Assembly: GCA_027924645.1 (NCBI GenBank)
Contig: BSBN01000849.1
Span: 10,992,001-11,056,000 of the forward strand
Source of the DNA: Cunninghamia lanceolata
Taxonomy: Eukaryota; Streptophyta; Pinopsida; Cupressales; Cupressaceae
Length of the DNA stretch: 64,000 nucleotides
Reading direction: 5' to 3'
A program made the translations under genes and the position numbers. The notes beneath the pieces were generated by a model. The model saw nothing but the letters and a program-made list of their open reading frames with translations. It made no database searches and was not told the origin of the DNA. Shown one piece after another: positions 47,124-58,660 of the stretch; the first letter of the stretch is position 1; each line of letters begins with the position of its first letter.

Positions 47124-47490
47124 CTAAGCAGGGCTGAGATTAGGAAGGGGAAGAGAGTGATTTCTAAGACGGGAGAGCAAGGGATGCCATGAGAAACTTA
47201 GGTTCCACCCCTCATCTTGATTTAAGTTTGTGGGGTGATTTCTAATTTCTATGGCCTCTTGTAGTTTTCTTTTAAAGTAGTTATCTTCCTTGACTAAGAT
47301 TTGAGTGTCTTCAAGGCATATATGGTGCTTGGTTTTGGAGGAGTGCTCAGCAAGGGCAGATTTTTGCATTCATTCATGCTTGATGTTAGTGCCATGCTCT
47401 TTGATTCTAATACTAAAAGAGTGACCAGTCTCCCCAATGTAGGGGGTGCCACATGAACAAACCACTTTGTAGACACCTGAGTTAAGGAGG
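47124..47490 (-). pseudogene. GIY-YIG endonuclease domain of the Penelope-like element
   Basis: The minus strand reads G-V-Y-K-V-V-C-S-C-G-T-P-Y-I-G-E-T-G, the GIY-YIG signature, then R-I-K-E-H-G and a TGA stop. The frame then reopens (47369-47124) with S-A-L-A-E-H-S-S-K-T-K-H and E-A-I-E-I-R, typical of the Penelope C-terminus. The domain nicks target DNA to prime reverse transcription. It is out of frame with the RT ORF and carries an internal stop, so this copy is inactive. Confidence 0.88.
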
Positions 47491-47570
47491 AGGTCTCTGG
47501 GGTCTTTGGGAGATGGGATATGATTCCTAAGAGTAGAGAAGGGTTTGAAAGCACACCGAAGGCCCTTCTT

Positions 47571-48686
47571 TCAAAGAATCTTGGAGATTTTGTTGGAGAT
47601 GCCTTCAATGTAGGGGATTGAGGCCACGGGAGGGGGGGTTGAATGTTGGTTCTCCGAGGGCATGGAGAAGAAGCGAGATTTGGCTTGCTTGAAGGTTCTG
47701 GAAATTAGTTTGCTTTTGAACCCATTTAATTTGAAGACTTTAGAGAGGTGGGAAAGCTCATGATCTAGGTTCTCCTTGTCACAAATGTGAAAAGCCCTAA
47801 TAGCCAAAGTTTTTAGGATCCCAGATTTTTGGGCAGGGTGGTGATACGAGGTGGCATGTAGGTACTGATCAGTGTGGGTTGCTTTTCTGAAGACTTTTCG
47901 GCCCAAGGAACCATCAGGTTTTTTTAGGAGTAGTATATCAAGGAAAGGGAGTTGGTTATTAGACTCCAACTCTTTGGTGAAGGAAATGCTTGGGTCTAAG
48001 TTGTTGAGGTGCGAGTGAAACTCTTCAAGTTTCTCATGACCATGGGGCCAACAAATGTTGGTGTCGTCGACATAGCATTTCCACCACTTGGGTTTGAGGG
48101 GAAACGAGTTGAGGGCCAAATCTTTGAAATGTTCCTTGTAAAGGTTGGCCACAATGGGAGAAAGAGGGGAACCCATGGTGACTCCATCTAATTGTTCATA
48201 GACTACTCCTTGGAAGGTAAAGAAGGTTGATTTGAGGCATAACTCGACCAAGGAGGCAATTTCATCATTAGTCTTGCGTTTGATTAACTCAATGAAATCT
48301 GGGATCGAAACCTTAGTGAAAAGGGAGGCGACATCAAAGCTGACTAAGAGGTCACCATCCTCTATCTTTTTGTCTTTGATGAAGTCAACAAAGTGGTAAG
48401 AGTTTTTTATGCACGAGCTCGACTTGCCCACAAGTGGGGTTAAGAGTTTGGCTAGGTAGGCTGCAAGCTTGTAGGTAGGGGAATCAATTGTGTCAACAAT
48501 GGGACAGAGGGAGATGCCCAATTTATGGATTTTTGGAATGCCGTAAATGCGAGGGGTGACATCTTTGGTGGGTAAGAGCCTCTTTTTGGTATCTTCATCA
48601 AAGGAAGAGTGAGCAAGGGCTGCTACCAAGTCTGCAATCATCAACAAACAAAGGTCTACTACCAAACAACACATCAAAAAGGTCAA
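47571..48686 (-). pseudogene. Reverse transcriptase of the Penelope-like element
   Basis: An open frame of 371 codons has no plant-usable start, because its 5' part is truncated. In order it shows P-R-I-Y-G-I-P-K-I-H-K; P-I-V-D...P-T-Y-K-L-A; L-V-S-F-D-V-A-S-L-F-T (first catalytic Asp); Q-L-D-G-V-T-M-G-S-P-L-S-P; and Y-V-D-D-T-N-I-C-W-P-H-G (catalytic Asp pair), then L-P-F-L-D-I-L. These are the Penelope/Dryad RT landmarks, not those of LINE or LTR elements. The catalytic residues are all present and the frame is intact over this stretch, so it is relatively young. Confidence 0.92.
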
Positions 48687-48724
48687 ATTCTCCTTCAGGA
48701 TGCATCGTGATGCTACATATGTAT

Positions 48725-50515
48725 CTACAAGGTCTATTCTATTAGGATGTATGCAAAAAGTGGAAGCACATACAAGGCAAGTGAACTATTTGACAGGATA
48801 CAAAAGAGTCTAGTACAACAACTATGTATGCAAAATGTGGAAGCATATGCGAATTTTATCAAATATTGTACTTGCATGGAATGATGACTCAAAGAAATGT
48901 GGTCTCATGGAACATGCCATTATTGTAGTATATGCACAAAATGGATTTGTTGATATGGCTTTAGAAACTTTCAAGAAAAAGCAATAGGCAGGTGTAAATC
49001 CAAATTCCACAACCTTTGACTGCATCCTCTTTGCCTATGCCAAACTGAGATCTTTGGAACATGGTCCATGGACACCCATCAAAGCATAAAGGATATGGGA
49101 ATTTGGATAGATGTTGTAGTTGCAACTACCCTAGAAAACATATATGTAAAATGTCGAAGCATAGATAAGACAAGTGAATTGTTTGACATGATGCCTCAAA
49201 TTAATGTGGTCTCATGGAATGCCATGATTGTAGGATATCCATAAAATGGATTTTTTGATAAGGCTTTAGAAACATACAAGAAAAAGTAATTGACATGTGT
49301 AAATACCAAAATGGGATCTTTGGAATAGGGTATGGACATCCACCAAAATAGATTGTTTGGAACAACGTATGGACAACCATCAAAGCATAAAGGATATAGG
49401 AAATTTGTCACATGTTGTAATTTTTCAACTGCCCTTGTAGACATGTATGCAAAATGTGGAAGCATAGACAAGGCATGTGAACTATTTGGCATAATGCCCC
49501 AAAGAAATGTTGCCTCATTGAATGCAATGATTGCAAGATATGAACAAAATGGTTTTTTTATAAGGCTTTAGAAACTTTCAAGCAAATGTGACTGGCGGGT
49601 GTAAAGAAAAATTCCACAACCTTAACCAGTATCCTCCCTACCTATGCCAAAATGGACATCCACCAAAGGATAAAACATATGGGAATTTTGTTAGATGTTG
49701 TAGTTGCAACTACCCTCATAGACATGTATGCAAAGTGTGGAAGCATAGAAAAGGCATGTGAATTTTTTGGCATGATGCCTGACAGAAATGTTGCCTCATG
49801 GAATGAAATGATTGCAAGATATGAACATTTAATGGATTTTTTGATAAGCCTTTAGAAAGTTTCAAGAAAATGCAATTGGCGAGCATGTAAAGCCAAATTC
49901 CAAAAACCTTAGAAATGGTATCTTTGGAACACATTATAGACATCCATCAAAGCATAAAGGATATAGGAATTTTGTCTAATGTTGTAGTTGTAAGTACCCT
50001 ACAAGACATGTATGCAAAGTGTGGAAGCATATACAATGAACGTGAACTATTTGACATGATGCCTCAAAGATATGTTGTCTCATGGAATGTAATGATTGCA
50101 AGATATGCACGAAATGGATTTTTCATAAGGCTTTAAAAACCCTCAAGCAAATGCACAAAATTAAATTTCAACCAAATGCAAATTTTGGCACGTCTAAAAC
50201 CAAATTGCACAACCTTATCCAACTTGCTCCTTGCCTATGCTAGAATCAGATTTGGGGAACATGGTGTGGACAACCATCAAAGCATAAATGATATAGGAAT
50301 TTTGTCACATGTATTGTATTTGTAGCTGCCTTTGTAGACATGTATGGAAAGTGTGGAAGCATAGAGAAGGTGCGTGAACTGTTTAAAATGATGCCTCAAA
50401 TAAATGCACAGTCCCATAGAATGCAATGATTGCAAGATATGCACAAAATGAATTATTTGAAAATGATTTATAAGTTACTTTCAAGCAAATGCAATTGGCA
50501 CATGTAAAACTAAAT
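48725..50515 (+). pseudogene. PPR (PLS-type) pseudogene array, segment 3
   Basis: At least five degenerate copies of a 280-330 bp unit (landmark GACATGTATGCAAA near 49439, 49721, 50008, 50338, plus weaker ones at 48825 and 49138). Each encodes an S-I-K-D-I-G-I-L...V-V-V-A-T block, D-M-Y-A-K-C-G-S-I, a M-P-Q-R-N-V-A-S-W-N block, and K-A-L-E-T-F-K-Q-M-Q. A unit of about 100 residues equals one P-L-S triplet of a PLS-class PPR protein. Frames break repeatedly. No start codon region, targeting sequence or E/DYW end is present. It was once continuous with segment 2 before the Penelope insertion. Confidence 0.83.
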
Positions 50516-50732
50516 TCCTGTAATGATAATTGATCATCATATTAATTATTTAATATAAACTATCATATACATAATTTCATGAACATAACATCTAGTTTGC
50601 ATACGAAGCGAAATAGGCATGTCCAAAAAAAGCCATACATGCATATATACAAAATTATACATCGGTAACATACAAAAGTATGTACATACAAAGCCATCTA
50701 GGCATACAAAAAATGTCTGAAAAACTAGTTTC

Positions 50733-52843
50733 CTATGGATGTTTATGAAATAATCGGTGGTCCTTGCTTGACCGTGAAGATGGAGAGCCAATTCGTGACT
50801 CTCTATGTTGTCGAGTAGACCTCTTTGACAATTCAAGTTCATGCAGCCCCACCTATTAATACAATCAAACAATATGCACATTACTATAGAAAATGTACAT
50901 GAAATATATAACATCACATATGTAATCGATCACTTACTGCCATCTAATGATCACTCTCCATCATCTTTTCTCTAGCTTCTTTGCCCATAGTTGGATGGAC
51001 TGGAGTTGTGACCTCTTGTGAGAAGCATCAAGAAGTAAAATTGACTAAATATCAATATCATTTATGTACATCAAATGACATGAGATAAAACAAGAAATAC
51101 AAAATTATGACGTTTTCATGTTATTGGCTCATACCTCGGTCAAAGGATTTGAAGACATCATAGCTACAGCAATGCCTATCTATGCTGACTCACAAAGATG
51201 AGGAGTCTCTACATTCAACATCTAAAAATCAAGTTCAATATTATTTGACCAAAATAAATACATAACATTATTTTAAAAATTCATAATGATTAGAAATGGT
51301 TAAGTTTACCTTTGTGAAAGTGGTGGATTTGTGTCCAGGGGACCAAGGAAACTGTGGAGGTGTTGGTGACTGTTGAAATCATTAAATTGTCACAAAATAA
51401 TATTACTATTGACATATCTACAATAATTACGATCATGTGATAAATTACATACCTAGTAACTTGACATCCTCTCATAACCCACCAATGGATGGCGAATGGA
51501 GGCGGGATGAAGACTCGGACCCTAGAATTTCATTACACAGACAATTACATACATGTTATTTTTTACTTATAATATAGATAATCATATAAAATTAATTACG
51601 AATTTCAAATAACAATATATTAAATTAAGATGAAACTTGTAACAAATTACCTGAGAGTCAATACCAAATGTAGCCTGTAAGAGATCATTGGTGATAACAA
51701 TCTGATCCAATATGGATGTCTCCATCATTAGATGTTGCTCCTGTGTCGCATCATCCTGTTGAGAGTCCTGCCATGTGTCCTACATCTCAGCATCCTACCA
51801 AGATTCCTATCATGCATCCTACATCCCATAATCACATAGGTTCCCACATGAATTGCACAAATGTGGGGACACATGACACTTATTACTCTCACCCTCATCA
51901 GCCTGGGTAAGATCATCGGCATGCTATGATAGAGTTTGGGTGAGAGAAGTCAATGAACGTAATGTCTCCACCTCAACACTCTCCTTCAAAGTTGAAGGGA
52001 GTGACCTATGTTTTGGCCTCAATATGGGTACAAGCACACAGTTTTCATTTCACTGAGTCCTGGGTCTATCTTAGGCAAAGCCACCACCTCTACCTTGGAA
52101 CTCACGAATGTCAAAATAATTGAGAATCTTGTTGACGATGAACTCGCAATGGAGTTTCCTCAAGAAATATTGTGGTACCTCATCATTGATGCATGGGCGC
52201 TCATCGAAGACCGTGTACCATCTATCCCAAAAGTTTTGGGATATTTCTTCATTCCTACACCAATGAATAGGAAACCATTTGCAAGTTTCTTCTAATCTTT
52301 GGCTAGTTTTGGGATTAATAAAGTGTGCACATAATTGAGATTTTGTATTTTTTTCATACTTGACTTGTTCATATGACAACTTGTCAGCATAATATTGCTG
52401 ACACCTCTCCCTATAGTCTTGGAATTCGGTGATTTGTTTTGTCACAAAATCAGTGTGGGAAACAATCTCCTCTAGTGATTTTGTAAGTGTCCTCATGCAG
52501 TCGGTGGTTCCACTTGGATTATTTAGCATTTGAATAATAGTTTGAAGATGTTTCTCGTATTCTTCTATTATTCGTAGGTAGTTTTCTTGACTATCCCTTA
52601 CATTGTGAGGAAGTGAAGGTGGGTTTTGAGGGTTTGGAGGGTTTTGGGGGTTGTTTTCACCCTCATTAGCTGGATTTGGGTTTTCTCTTCCCTCAAAAAC
52701 TGTAAATGCAATATAAAAACCAATCAAACAATGCAAAATCCAAAAATTCTTCTAAAACTAACAAAAATTCATCAAACCCTACCTTCTTTAGCTACTAGAC
52801 CCTCCAAATTTGTTGCACGACATCTTTGCTGGTGAGGTGGCAT
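50733..52843 (-). pseudogene. Seven-exon gene relic, unknown family
   Basis: The exons on the minus strand are 52843-52783, 52699-51651, 51521-51453, 51369-51310, 51221-51135, 51012-50938 and 50852-50733. Every intron is GT-AG and all joins after exon 1 keep phase 0; exon 1 joins exon 2 in phase 1. The model starts at ATG 52843 and would encode about 506 residues. The N-terminus is Pro/Asn-rich with P-Q-N-P-P repeats, then a helical Glu/Gln-rich region, then a Trp/Cys-containing block (W-F-P-I-H-W-C). A Gln/Asp-rich stretch and a basic Arg/Ser tail follow. There are eleven in-frame stops: eight in the last third of exon 2 and one each in exons 3, 5 and 6. The first ~256 codons are open, so a shorter protein ending at the TAA near 52069 is possible. 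I recognise no domain; a transposon gene is one possibility. Confidence 0.6.
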
Positions 52844-52992
52844 TGTGAAAATGATGTTTTCTCTCTTGCATGTGCTTGGAGAGGCTTTCCTTGGATGCGC
52901 CCATGCTTTCTTCTTAGGTTTTTGGCACACAAAAGAGTTCTCTTGTGGTGAATGGCATAAATGACAAATGTTTTGCACTTTTTATGTCAAGC

Positions 52993-53026
52993 AAAACATG
53001 AGCGCGTTATAACGCGCTCATGTTTT
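52993..53026. repeat. 34-bp perfect palindrome
   Basis: Each 17-base arm reads AAAACATGAGCGCGTTA and its exact complement follows with no spacer. The GC-rich GCGCG centre stands out in AT-rich DNA. It lies about 150 bases upstream of the ATG of the seven-exon relic, so it may be a promoter or operator-like site, or the remains of a palindromic insertion. Confidence 0.85.
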
Positions 53027-53803
53027 TCCTTGTTTTGGACCATTGTGGTGACGTTTTGGTCCCCCATCTTTATGCATTCACCCACATACTTGCAACATTA
53101 CTTTCATCTCTTCATTTTATACCATTACAATACTAATAAACACCCCTAATTTATTTTTTACCCCTCAAATTTAATTTTTTTGATAGTCACTCTACATACA
53201 CTAGTATAATTAAAATAACTCTATATTTTCAATGAGTATCTTATGCACCTTCATTTTTTTGTTGTATTTTATATCTCCAACCTACATATGACTCAAAACT
53301 AGTTTTGATTTTATCCCATACATTAAATCCTTAGCATAAAAAAGCTAGATGAGCTATGACAAAAATGTCTTACTAGAAAGAGATTTGATTTAAAAGCACT
53401 TATACCTCTCAATGCCAAAGCCTTGCCCCCCCACACACACAGAGATTTGATTTAAAAGTTGTGATTCTTTTGGGTAAGGTTGTGGCATTAACAATAGCTA
53501 TTGAATAATTAGTTTTATAAAACTTAGGTAGGATTTTACGGAACCTACATGACCTTGGTGTGACAATAGTTTCTTTGTTTCTTGCATTAGAGTTGGGATT
53601 AAGTAGGCACCCAAGGATTATGTAGCTTGAACATAATATAAGACTATGTGGTGTAGAGAAAAGATAGATACACAACCATGAGAGCAAGACTAAAATAGTC
53701 AATATCATTTCATCTGATTGACCTATGCAAAGTGATCTATAGAAGATTTGAAATGCCACTTTTAAAGACCCCACCTCTTTTGCACATGCTTCCCAACCCT
53801 TGG
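53027..53803. other. AT-rich spacer, no gene recognised
   Basis: AT-rich sequence with a short CA-rich patch near 53430. Bases 53799-53803 (CTTGG) are the probable left target duplication of the next element. Confidence 0.4.
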
Positions 53804-54082
53804 AGCTACATCCCTAATCCTAAAGTTATATAGTCATTCATATTGTATTATATAAGTAGTTAGGTTTGCCTAGGTGGCATCCATGGCATAAGTATGGTAT
53901 ATATACGAGGTAGAGGTTAGTTATTATCATCATATTGAGTATTGTATTTTTATTAAAGACTATTGGAGGTTTCCTCCTTGAAGTGGATTAGGAGGTTTCC
54001 CTCTCAAAGTGGCATATTATTATCAAGTATTTGTAGCATAATTCCTACTACATTCTTCCATTGTGCAAGTTGTTTAATTACA
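53804..54082 (+). repeat. 5' LTR of element D
   Basis: It ends ATTACA just before the PBS. Its start has decayed to AGCTACA where the partner has TGCAACA. Confidence 0.78.
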
Positions 54083-54084
54083 AG

Positions 54085-54096
54085 TGGTATCGGAGC
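54085..54096 (+). other. Primer-binding site of element D
   Basis: TGGTATCGGAGC, one base from the initiator-Met type PBS TGGTATCAGAGC. Confidence 0.8.
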
Positions 54097-55343
54097 ATGA
54101 TCTTGGCACTGTGAAGACAAGAAACAAGGTGATTTTTTAAATTTTAGAGGTCATTTTGGGAAGTGCATGTCTCTCATTTTGGTGAATCTTTTCAAGATTT
54201 TTGAGTATATTTTAAGGACATATTGAAGTTGATACAAACTAGATTTAAGGTCAATTGGAGTAGAATTAAGGTACTTATTATAGAATTAGGTTTTCCACCA
54301 TTTTCACTCCTAGGGCTAAAATTTGTTGAATTTTTCTGGATTTCTAAAGGGTTGAGCAAGGGCACATTGATATACCTATAGTCATGATTTGAGGTAATTT
54401 GGAGTAGATCTGAGGAAGTTATTGAAAAATTATGGCTTCCACCAAACTCACTCTCAAGGCTTCAAATTGATGATTTTATTAGAGAGTTTTTTGGAAAGTG
54501 AGATCTAGGTCCTAGTAAGTTACAATAGAAATTTTAGATTAATTGGATTTGTTTTGTGTAATTTATTACAAAATTGTTTTTTACCATCATGGTGGGGCCA
54601 GTCATAAGAGGTGAAAATAATCCTATCACTCCTAAAAAATTTCCATATAAGGAGGATACATAAAGTGGGGAGATTTATCCTAATGATATGAAGGATGAAT
54701 TCATCAAGGTTAAGGAAGATATTTCATCAGTGAAGATGAAAATTAAGGAGTTGTCATGGAAAATGGATTCCTTGTTACAAATAAGGTCTTGGTTCAACCT
54801 ATTACAAATGAAGAATATGCAAGGATGAAGAAGGAGGAGAAAGTGAAGAAGATGAAAAAAAAGAGAAGTCAAAATAGTAACATCTTTCCATGTGCATTAT
54901 CACGACTTATAAAAATTCAAAAGGAATTGCCTCCTAAATGAGATTTTGCTTAGACCATTCAATCAATGCTAGGGTGCCATCTACCACCCTTTAGCTTTTC
55001 ATCAAAGGTACACAAAAGGTTTAGAGAAATGGAATATAAATATCAACACCAAAAAGATTTACCCTATAGTCTAAAGGAGAATAAGGAAAAGGTACAAGAC
55101 AAAATGAAGAGGCAATTTATCAATGTGAAATTGTAACACATATCGTGATAGCTAAGCTAGATGCAGAGAGAAGACACATCTTGGAGATGAAGTTAATTTT
55201 CTAGACACACATGAAGAAGTTGAGGACATGGACAATCCCAAAGTACCTCATTAAATGAAAATATTTTCTAGTCAAAGATTTTATCTATAAACTACCACAA
55301 TTGATTAGTATTGAGGACGACACTTTTGTAAAGGTGGGGGGCA
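54097..55343 (+). other. Interior of element D
   Basis: It has short Lys/Glu-rich frames (about 54590-54950) broken by stops. It closes with a G-A-C-G-A-C-A-C-T-T-type acidic coding remnant and a purine-rich tract before the 3' LTR. No pol motif is visible. Confidence 0.5.
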
Positions 55344-55674
55344 TGCAACACCCCTAATCCTATAGTGTGTGTATGGTTATGAGTAGTCAACTTGTGGCTA
55401 CCTTAACTCTTACTTAAGTTATATAATCATTAATATAGTCTAAAATAAGTAGTTAGGTCAGCTTGGGTGGCATTCATGGCATAAGTATGCTATATATAGG
55501 AGGTAGAGGTTAGTTATTATCATCATATTGAGTATTGTGTTCTTATTGATGAATATTGGAGGTATCCCCCTCGAAGTGGATTAGGAGGTTTCCCCTCAAA
55601 GTGGCATATTATTATCAAGTATTTGCAACATATTTCCTATTATATTCTTCTATTGTGCAAGTTGTTTCATTACA
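55344..55674 (+). repeat. 3' LTR of element D
   Basis: It begins TGCAACACCCC and ends CATTACA. It keeps the ~47-base stretch missing from the 5' copy. Confidence 0.8.
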
Positions 55675-56397
55675 CCTGGTACCTAAGTGTATCACATTCA
55701 CTAAATTATCCCCTTCCTGCTAATATCAAAATGATGTATTGGCTCACATTTTTGTTATTAAAAACTCCCATATGCATGCACATTATAAGGTATTTCTTTA
55801 GAGTTGAACCCCTTGAGATCACTAGGATCCTCAAGGAAAGATGAAGTAATAGAGGAACATGGCGAAGAATCAATAAATGTAAAAGAAAGGTTACCATGAG
55901 ATGGATAAATAATATTCTCACTAGGTATGACATCACATGAATCAAGATCCCTAGACATGTATCACTTGAATATAGGATTGACGTAGTAGCTAAGTCATTA
56001 TCATAGGCCACAAAAGAGGTATCGTATTAAAAAATAGTGACATAGAAAGTGATCTTGGTTAGGAGTGTAGGAAAATATCCATGATAAAGATCTAGCAATG
56101 AATGTGCATGAAGGAGGTTCATGAGAAGGGATCACAGAGGTAGCTGTTAATAAATAAACAATTCACTTGAAATTAATTTGAATTGGGATTGAACTAAACT
56201 ATTGAATTAAATGAATTTTATTTAAATAAATACAATAAAGGTACTTAGTGAGATATGTTCAATGCATATCTTTTCAAGTGTCAGATGGTGTCAATAAATA
56301 TATCAATTTGTCATAACCATACATGATGATAGGCAGCCACTTAAATGAATCAATAATTATCTTTTATTCATTTTGGTTCACTTCTATATGGTTGTTA
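55675..56397. other. AT-rich spacer, no gene recognised
   Basis: It begins with the right flank duplication of element D. No conserved frames or repeats were seen before the LTR at 56398. Confidence 0.4.
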
Positions 56398-57638
56398 TGG
56401 AGTAAAAAGTGGACACATGCCTTTCTATCTCCTAGTTTAGATCCTAGGTCCTTGTGTTAACACTCTACATGCAAAATATGCATCCCAATGCAAAATCCCT
56501 CGAAACCCATGTCAATTGGGAACTAGGGGCCCATTTTATGCCCTAACCCAGACCAAAAAGGCACCTTGGGACTTGGGCACCCATGCCCAAGTCCTTCCTG
56601 ATTGGTCAAGGATAATTTTAATGCATTTTGGCATAGGACCTTTAAAAAGGTTTCCCTTTATCAGCTCTTTTGATTTAATTCACAATGTTAGCGAGAAAGT
56701 ATATATAAGCAAGTGTTTGAATTCATTTTAAGGAAGGTTGATGATAGTGAACTTATGTTATTGGAGAAAAGAACATTCAAAGTATTAATTGTGTTATTGT
56801 TGTAGATTTGTGTTTGTATTGTGTGTTTGTTGCATATTTGGAATCATCATCAATCACCTTACGAGTTAAAAGATCTTCATTATCCTGGGGACTTCGCCTC
56901 CATGGTGACATCATTATTGTTTGAATCATTTAAGCATTTGGTTTATATTTAGCTTCTATTCTGAAAGGACACACTCTCTCTAACAATGGTGTTGGGAAGA
57001 TTGAATTCTATCTCAAGATTTGACAGAGGCAAATCCCTAAACACCACAACCCCCAAACCCATTTTCTTCTTGTGTGCAGGTTATAGGTGTGAAGACTCAA
57101 GAAGTGAAGGTATATGAAGGTTGTGTAAGGGAAAGAGTTTTGGGATTTGAGAGTAGATTGTGGAAATTCCTCTGCAAAAGACTTGGGCACCCACCTCAGT
57201 GTCATCCTACTCAAACAAGCACTAAATCTGGCATCAAGACATCATCTACAACATTTCTCCAGTTCTGAGTTTTGAGAGATTAGGAATTTCTAGACCCCAT
57301 CCTAAAGTCCTCTGACCTTTCAACTTCTATGGCACAGGTCTTGGTATCTCTCTGATCATCTTTGTACTTTCAGATCCTAGGTTTCTATTATCGTTTGTCT
57401 GTTACATGTTGATTATCTTATAACTAGGGTTTTACTCATAATTAACCTAGGGTTTGATAAAAGGCTTGGTTAAATCATATCTTTCCATGGCAAACAAGAG
57501 CAAAAAATCAGTAGCTAAGTCCTCTTTCATCTTGTAGTGACTTTAAAGCTTAGTTTTATCCTTGAATGTTATTGAGGAAGAGGGTTTGATCTAGTGTACT
57601 TGCATGCTTGCATTCAATCCCCTTTTCCCTACTTAACA
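56398..57638 (+). repeat. 5' LTR of element E
   Basis: A 1241-bp LTR starting TGGAGTAAAAAG and ending ACTTAACA, followed by a PBS-like TGGTGAACCC. The start is confirmed by the partial 3' copy at 63904. Confidence 0.8.
56699..56708 (+). promoter_or_regulatory. TATA box in the element E LTR
   Basis: GTATATATAAGC context about 300 bases into the LTR, a plausible core promoter. Confidence 0.45.
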
Positions 57639-57641
57639 TTT

Positions 57642-57656
57642 TGGTGAACCCATAGC
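57642..57656 (+). other. Candidate primer-binding site of element E
   Basis: TGGTGAACCCATAGC, three bases after the LTR end. It begins with TGG as expected; the tRNA is not identified. Confidence 0.5.
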
Positions 57657-58660
57657 ATTGATAATTTTTATCTTGTTGAGTGTTGAAATCAGATTTTGCA
57701 TTAATTCAAATCATACTTCTCATTCTACTTTGGAAAATCCTAAATAAATTTGAAAAAATTGAAAAAAATAAGCATTCTAGGCTTGCATAAAGGCATAGTT
57801 TTGCATTATTTCATTGCATATCATTGGAAACATTTGATTTTCTGATTTATACATCAGACCTAATCTAAATTACAGAAAGTAATCATTTCATGTTATCATA
57901 TCTTGCATTTACATATCTCATTTGTTAGGGTTTTATCTAAAACTTGCATTTTTCATATAACCTAGTTTTTTGCAAAAGCTAGGGTTGGTAGTCAAAATCA
58001 TATTTCAGATTTCACTACCATCATAAATGTTTCAAATCAGATCTCACATCAATTTATAGCATATTTCCATTGATGATTTTAAAATTTTGCATAATTTCAT
58101 ACCTTGGTTTTAAAAAGTTCACATGTTTTTAATTACACATGTTGTGTATTTCAACATAAGGAATTTGACATCTCTTTAACACTTTATTTGCAAGAAATAT
58201 TAAAATTGTCTGTATTATCTTTTGTGTAGTACTTTTAACATCTTGATTAGTCCATTTGTAGTAACACTAGCGTGTTTTTGTTCTTTGCAAAAAGCTTCAA
58301 AAACCCAATTTCCTCAAACTAGTGTTGTGATGTACAAAAGTCTCTCATATTGGTTGTATTTGATAAATGAATATGTCTTATTGTACATTTCTATTCCAAG
58401 ACATTTTATTATGGCATCTTCATGTCATTTATATTTGGTATCTTTGCATGCATATATCAAAGATCTTGATTTTCATAGATTCATATCCCTCATGGGTGAG
58501 CATCCTTCAATATTAGAAAATCTAACTAAATTCATATCCATGAACACTAATGAGAAAGATGATTGTGAAAGTTCTCCTTCTATTACTACTATAAATAATT
58601 AAAATGCCTTGGATCTATTATCTAATGTATCTGATTATGATTATGATTCTATGAGTCATC
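57657..58660 (+). other. Leader / 5' interior of element E
   Basis: AT-rich sequence with repeated CATTTGATTT / TTTGCATT words. A 126-codon frame near 58222 shows no clear gag motif. It is probably untranslated leader plus decayed gag N-terminus. Confidence 0.4.

Larger units (their letters stand above)
45960..48690 (-). mobile_element. Penelope-like retroelement (Dryad-like), 5'-truncated
   Basis: The minus strand carries a Penelope-type RT, a GIY-YIG endonuclease and a long 3' region ending in a hammerhead-like motif (45970-46009). It lies between PPR fragments, so it inserted into that array. The first half of the protein is missing, as expected from incomplete target-primed reverse transcription. 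The 3' region includes two TA microsatellites and AG-rich sequence. Penelope elements with a GIY-YIG domain of this type are known in conifers as Dryad, for which an arthropod origin by horizontal transfer has been proposed. The left boundary is approximate; 45660-45959 could be flank or element. Confidence 0.85.
53804..55674 (+). mobile_element. Element D: small non-autonomous LTR element (TRIM-like)
   Basis: LTRs at 53804-54082 and 55344-55674 share about 280 bases. The 5' copy lacks about 47 bases near its start. The PBS TGGTATCGGAGC lies two bases after the 5' LTR, and a GGTGGGGGG purine tract precedes the 3' LTR. The flanks CTTGG (53799-53803) and CCTGG (55675-55679) agree at four of five bases, consistent with an aged target duplication. 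The 1.26-kb interior has a Lys/Glu-rich partial frame near 54590-54950 but no enzyme domain. Confidence 0.8.
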
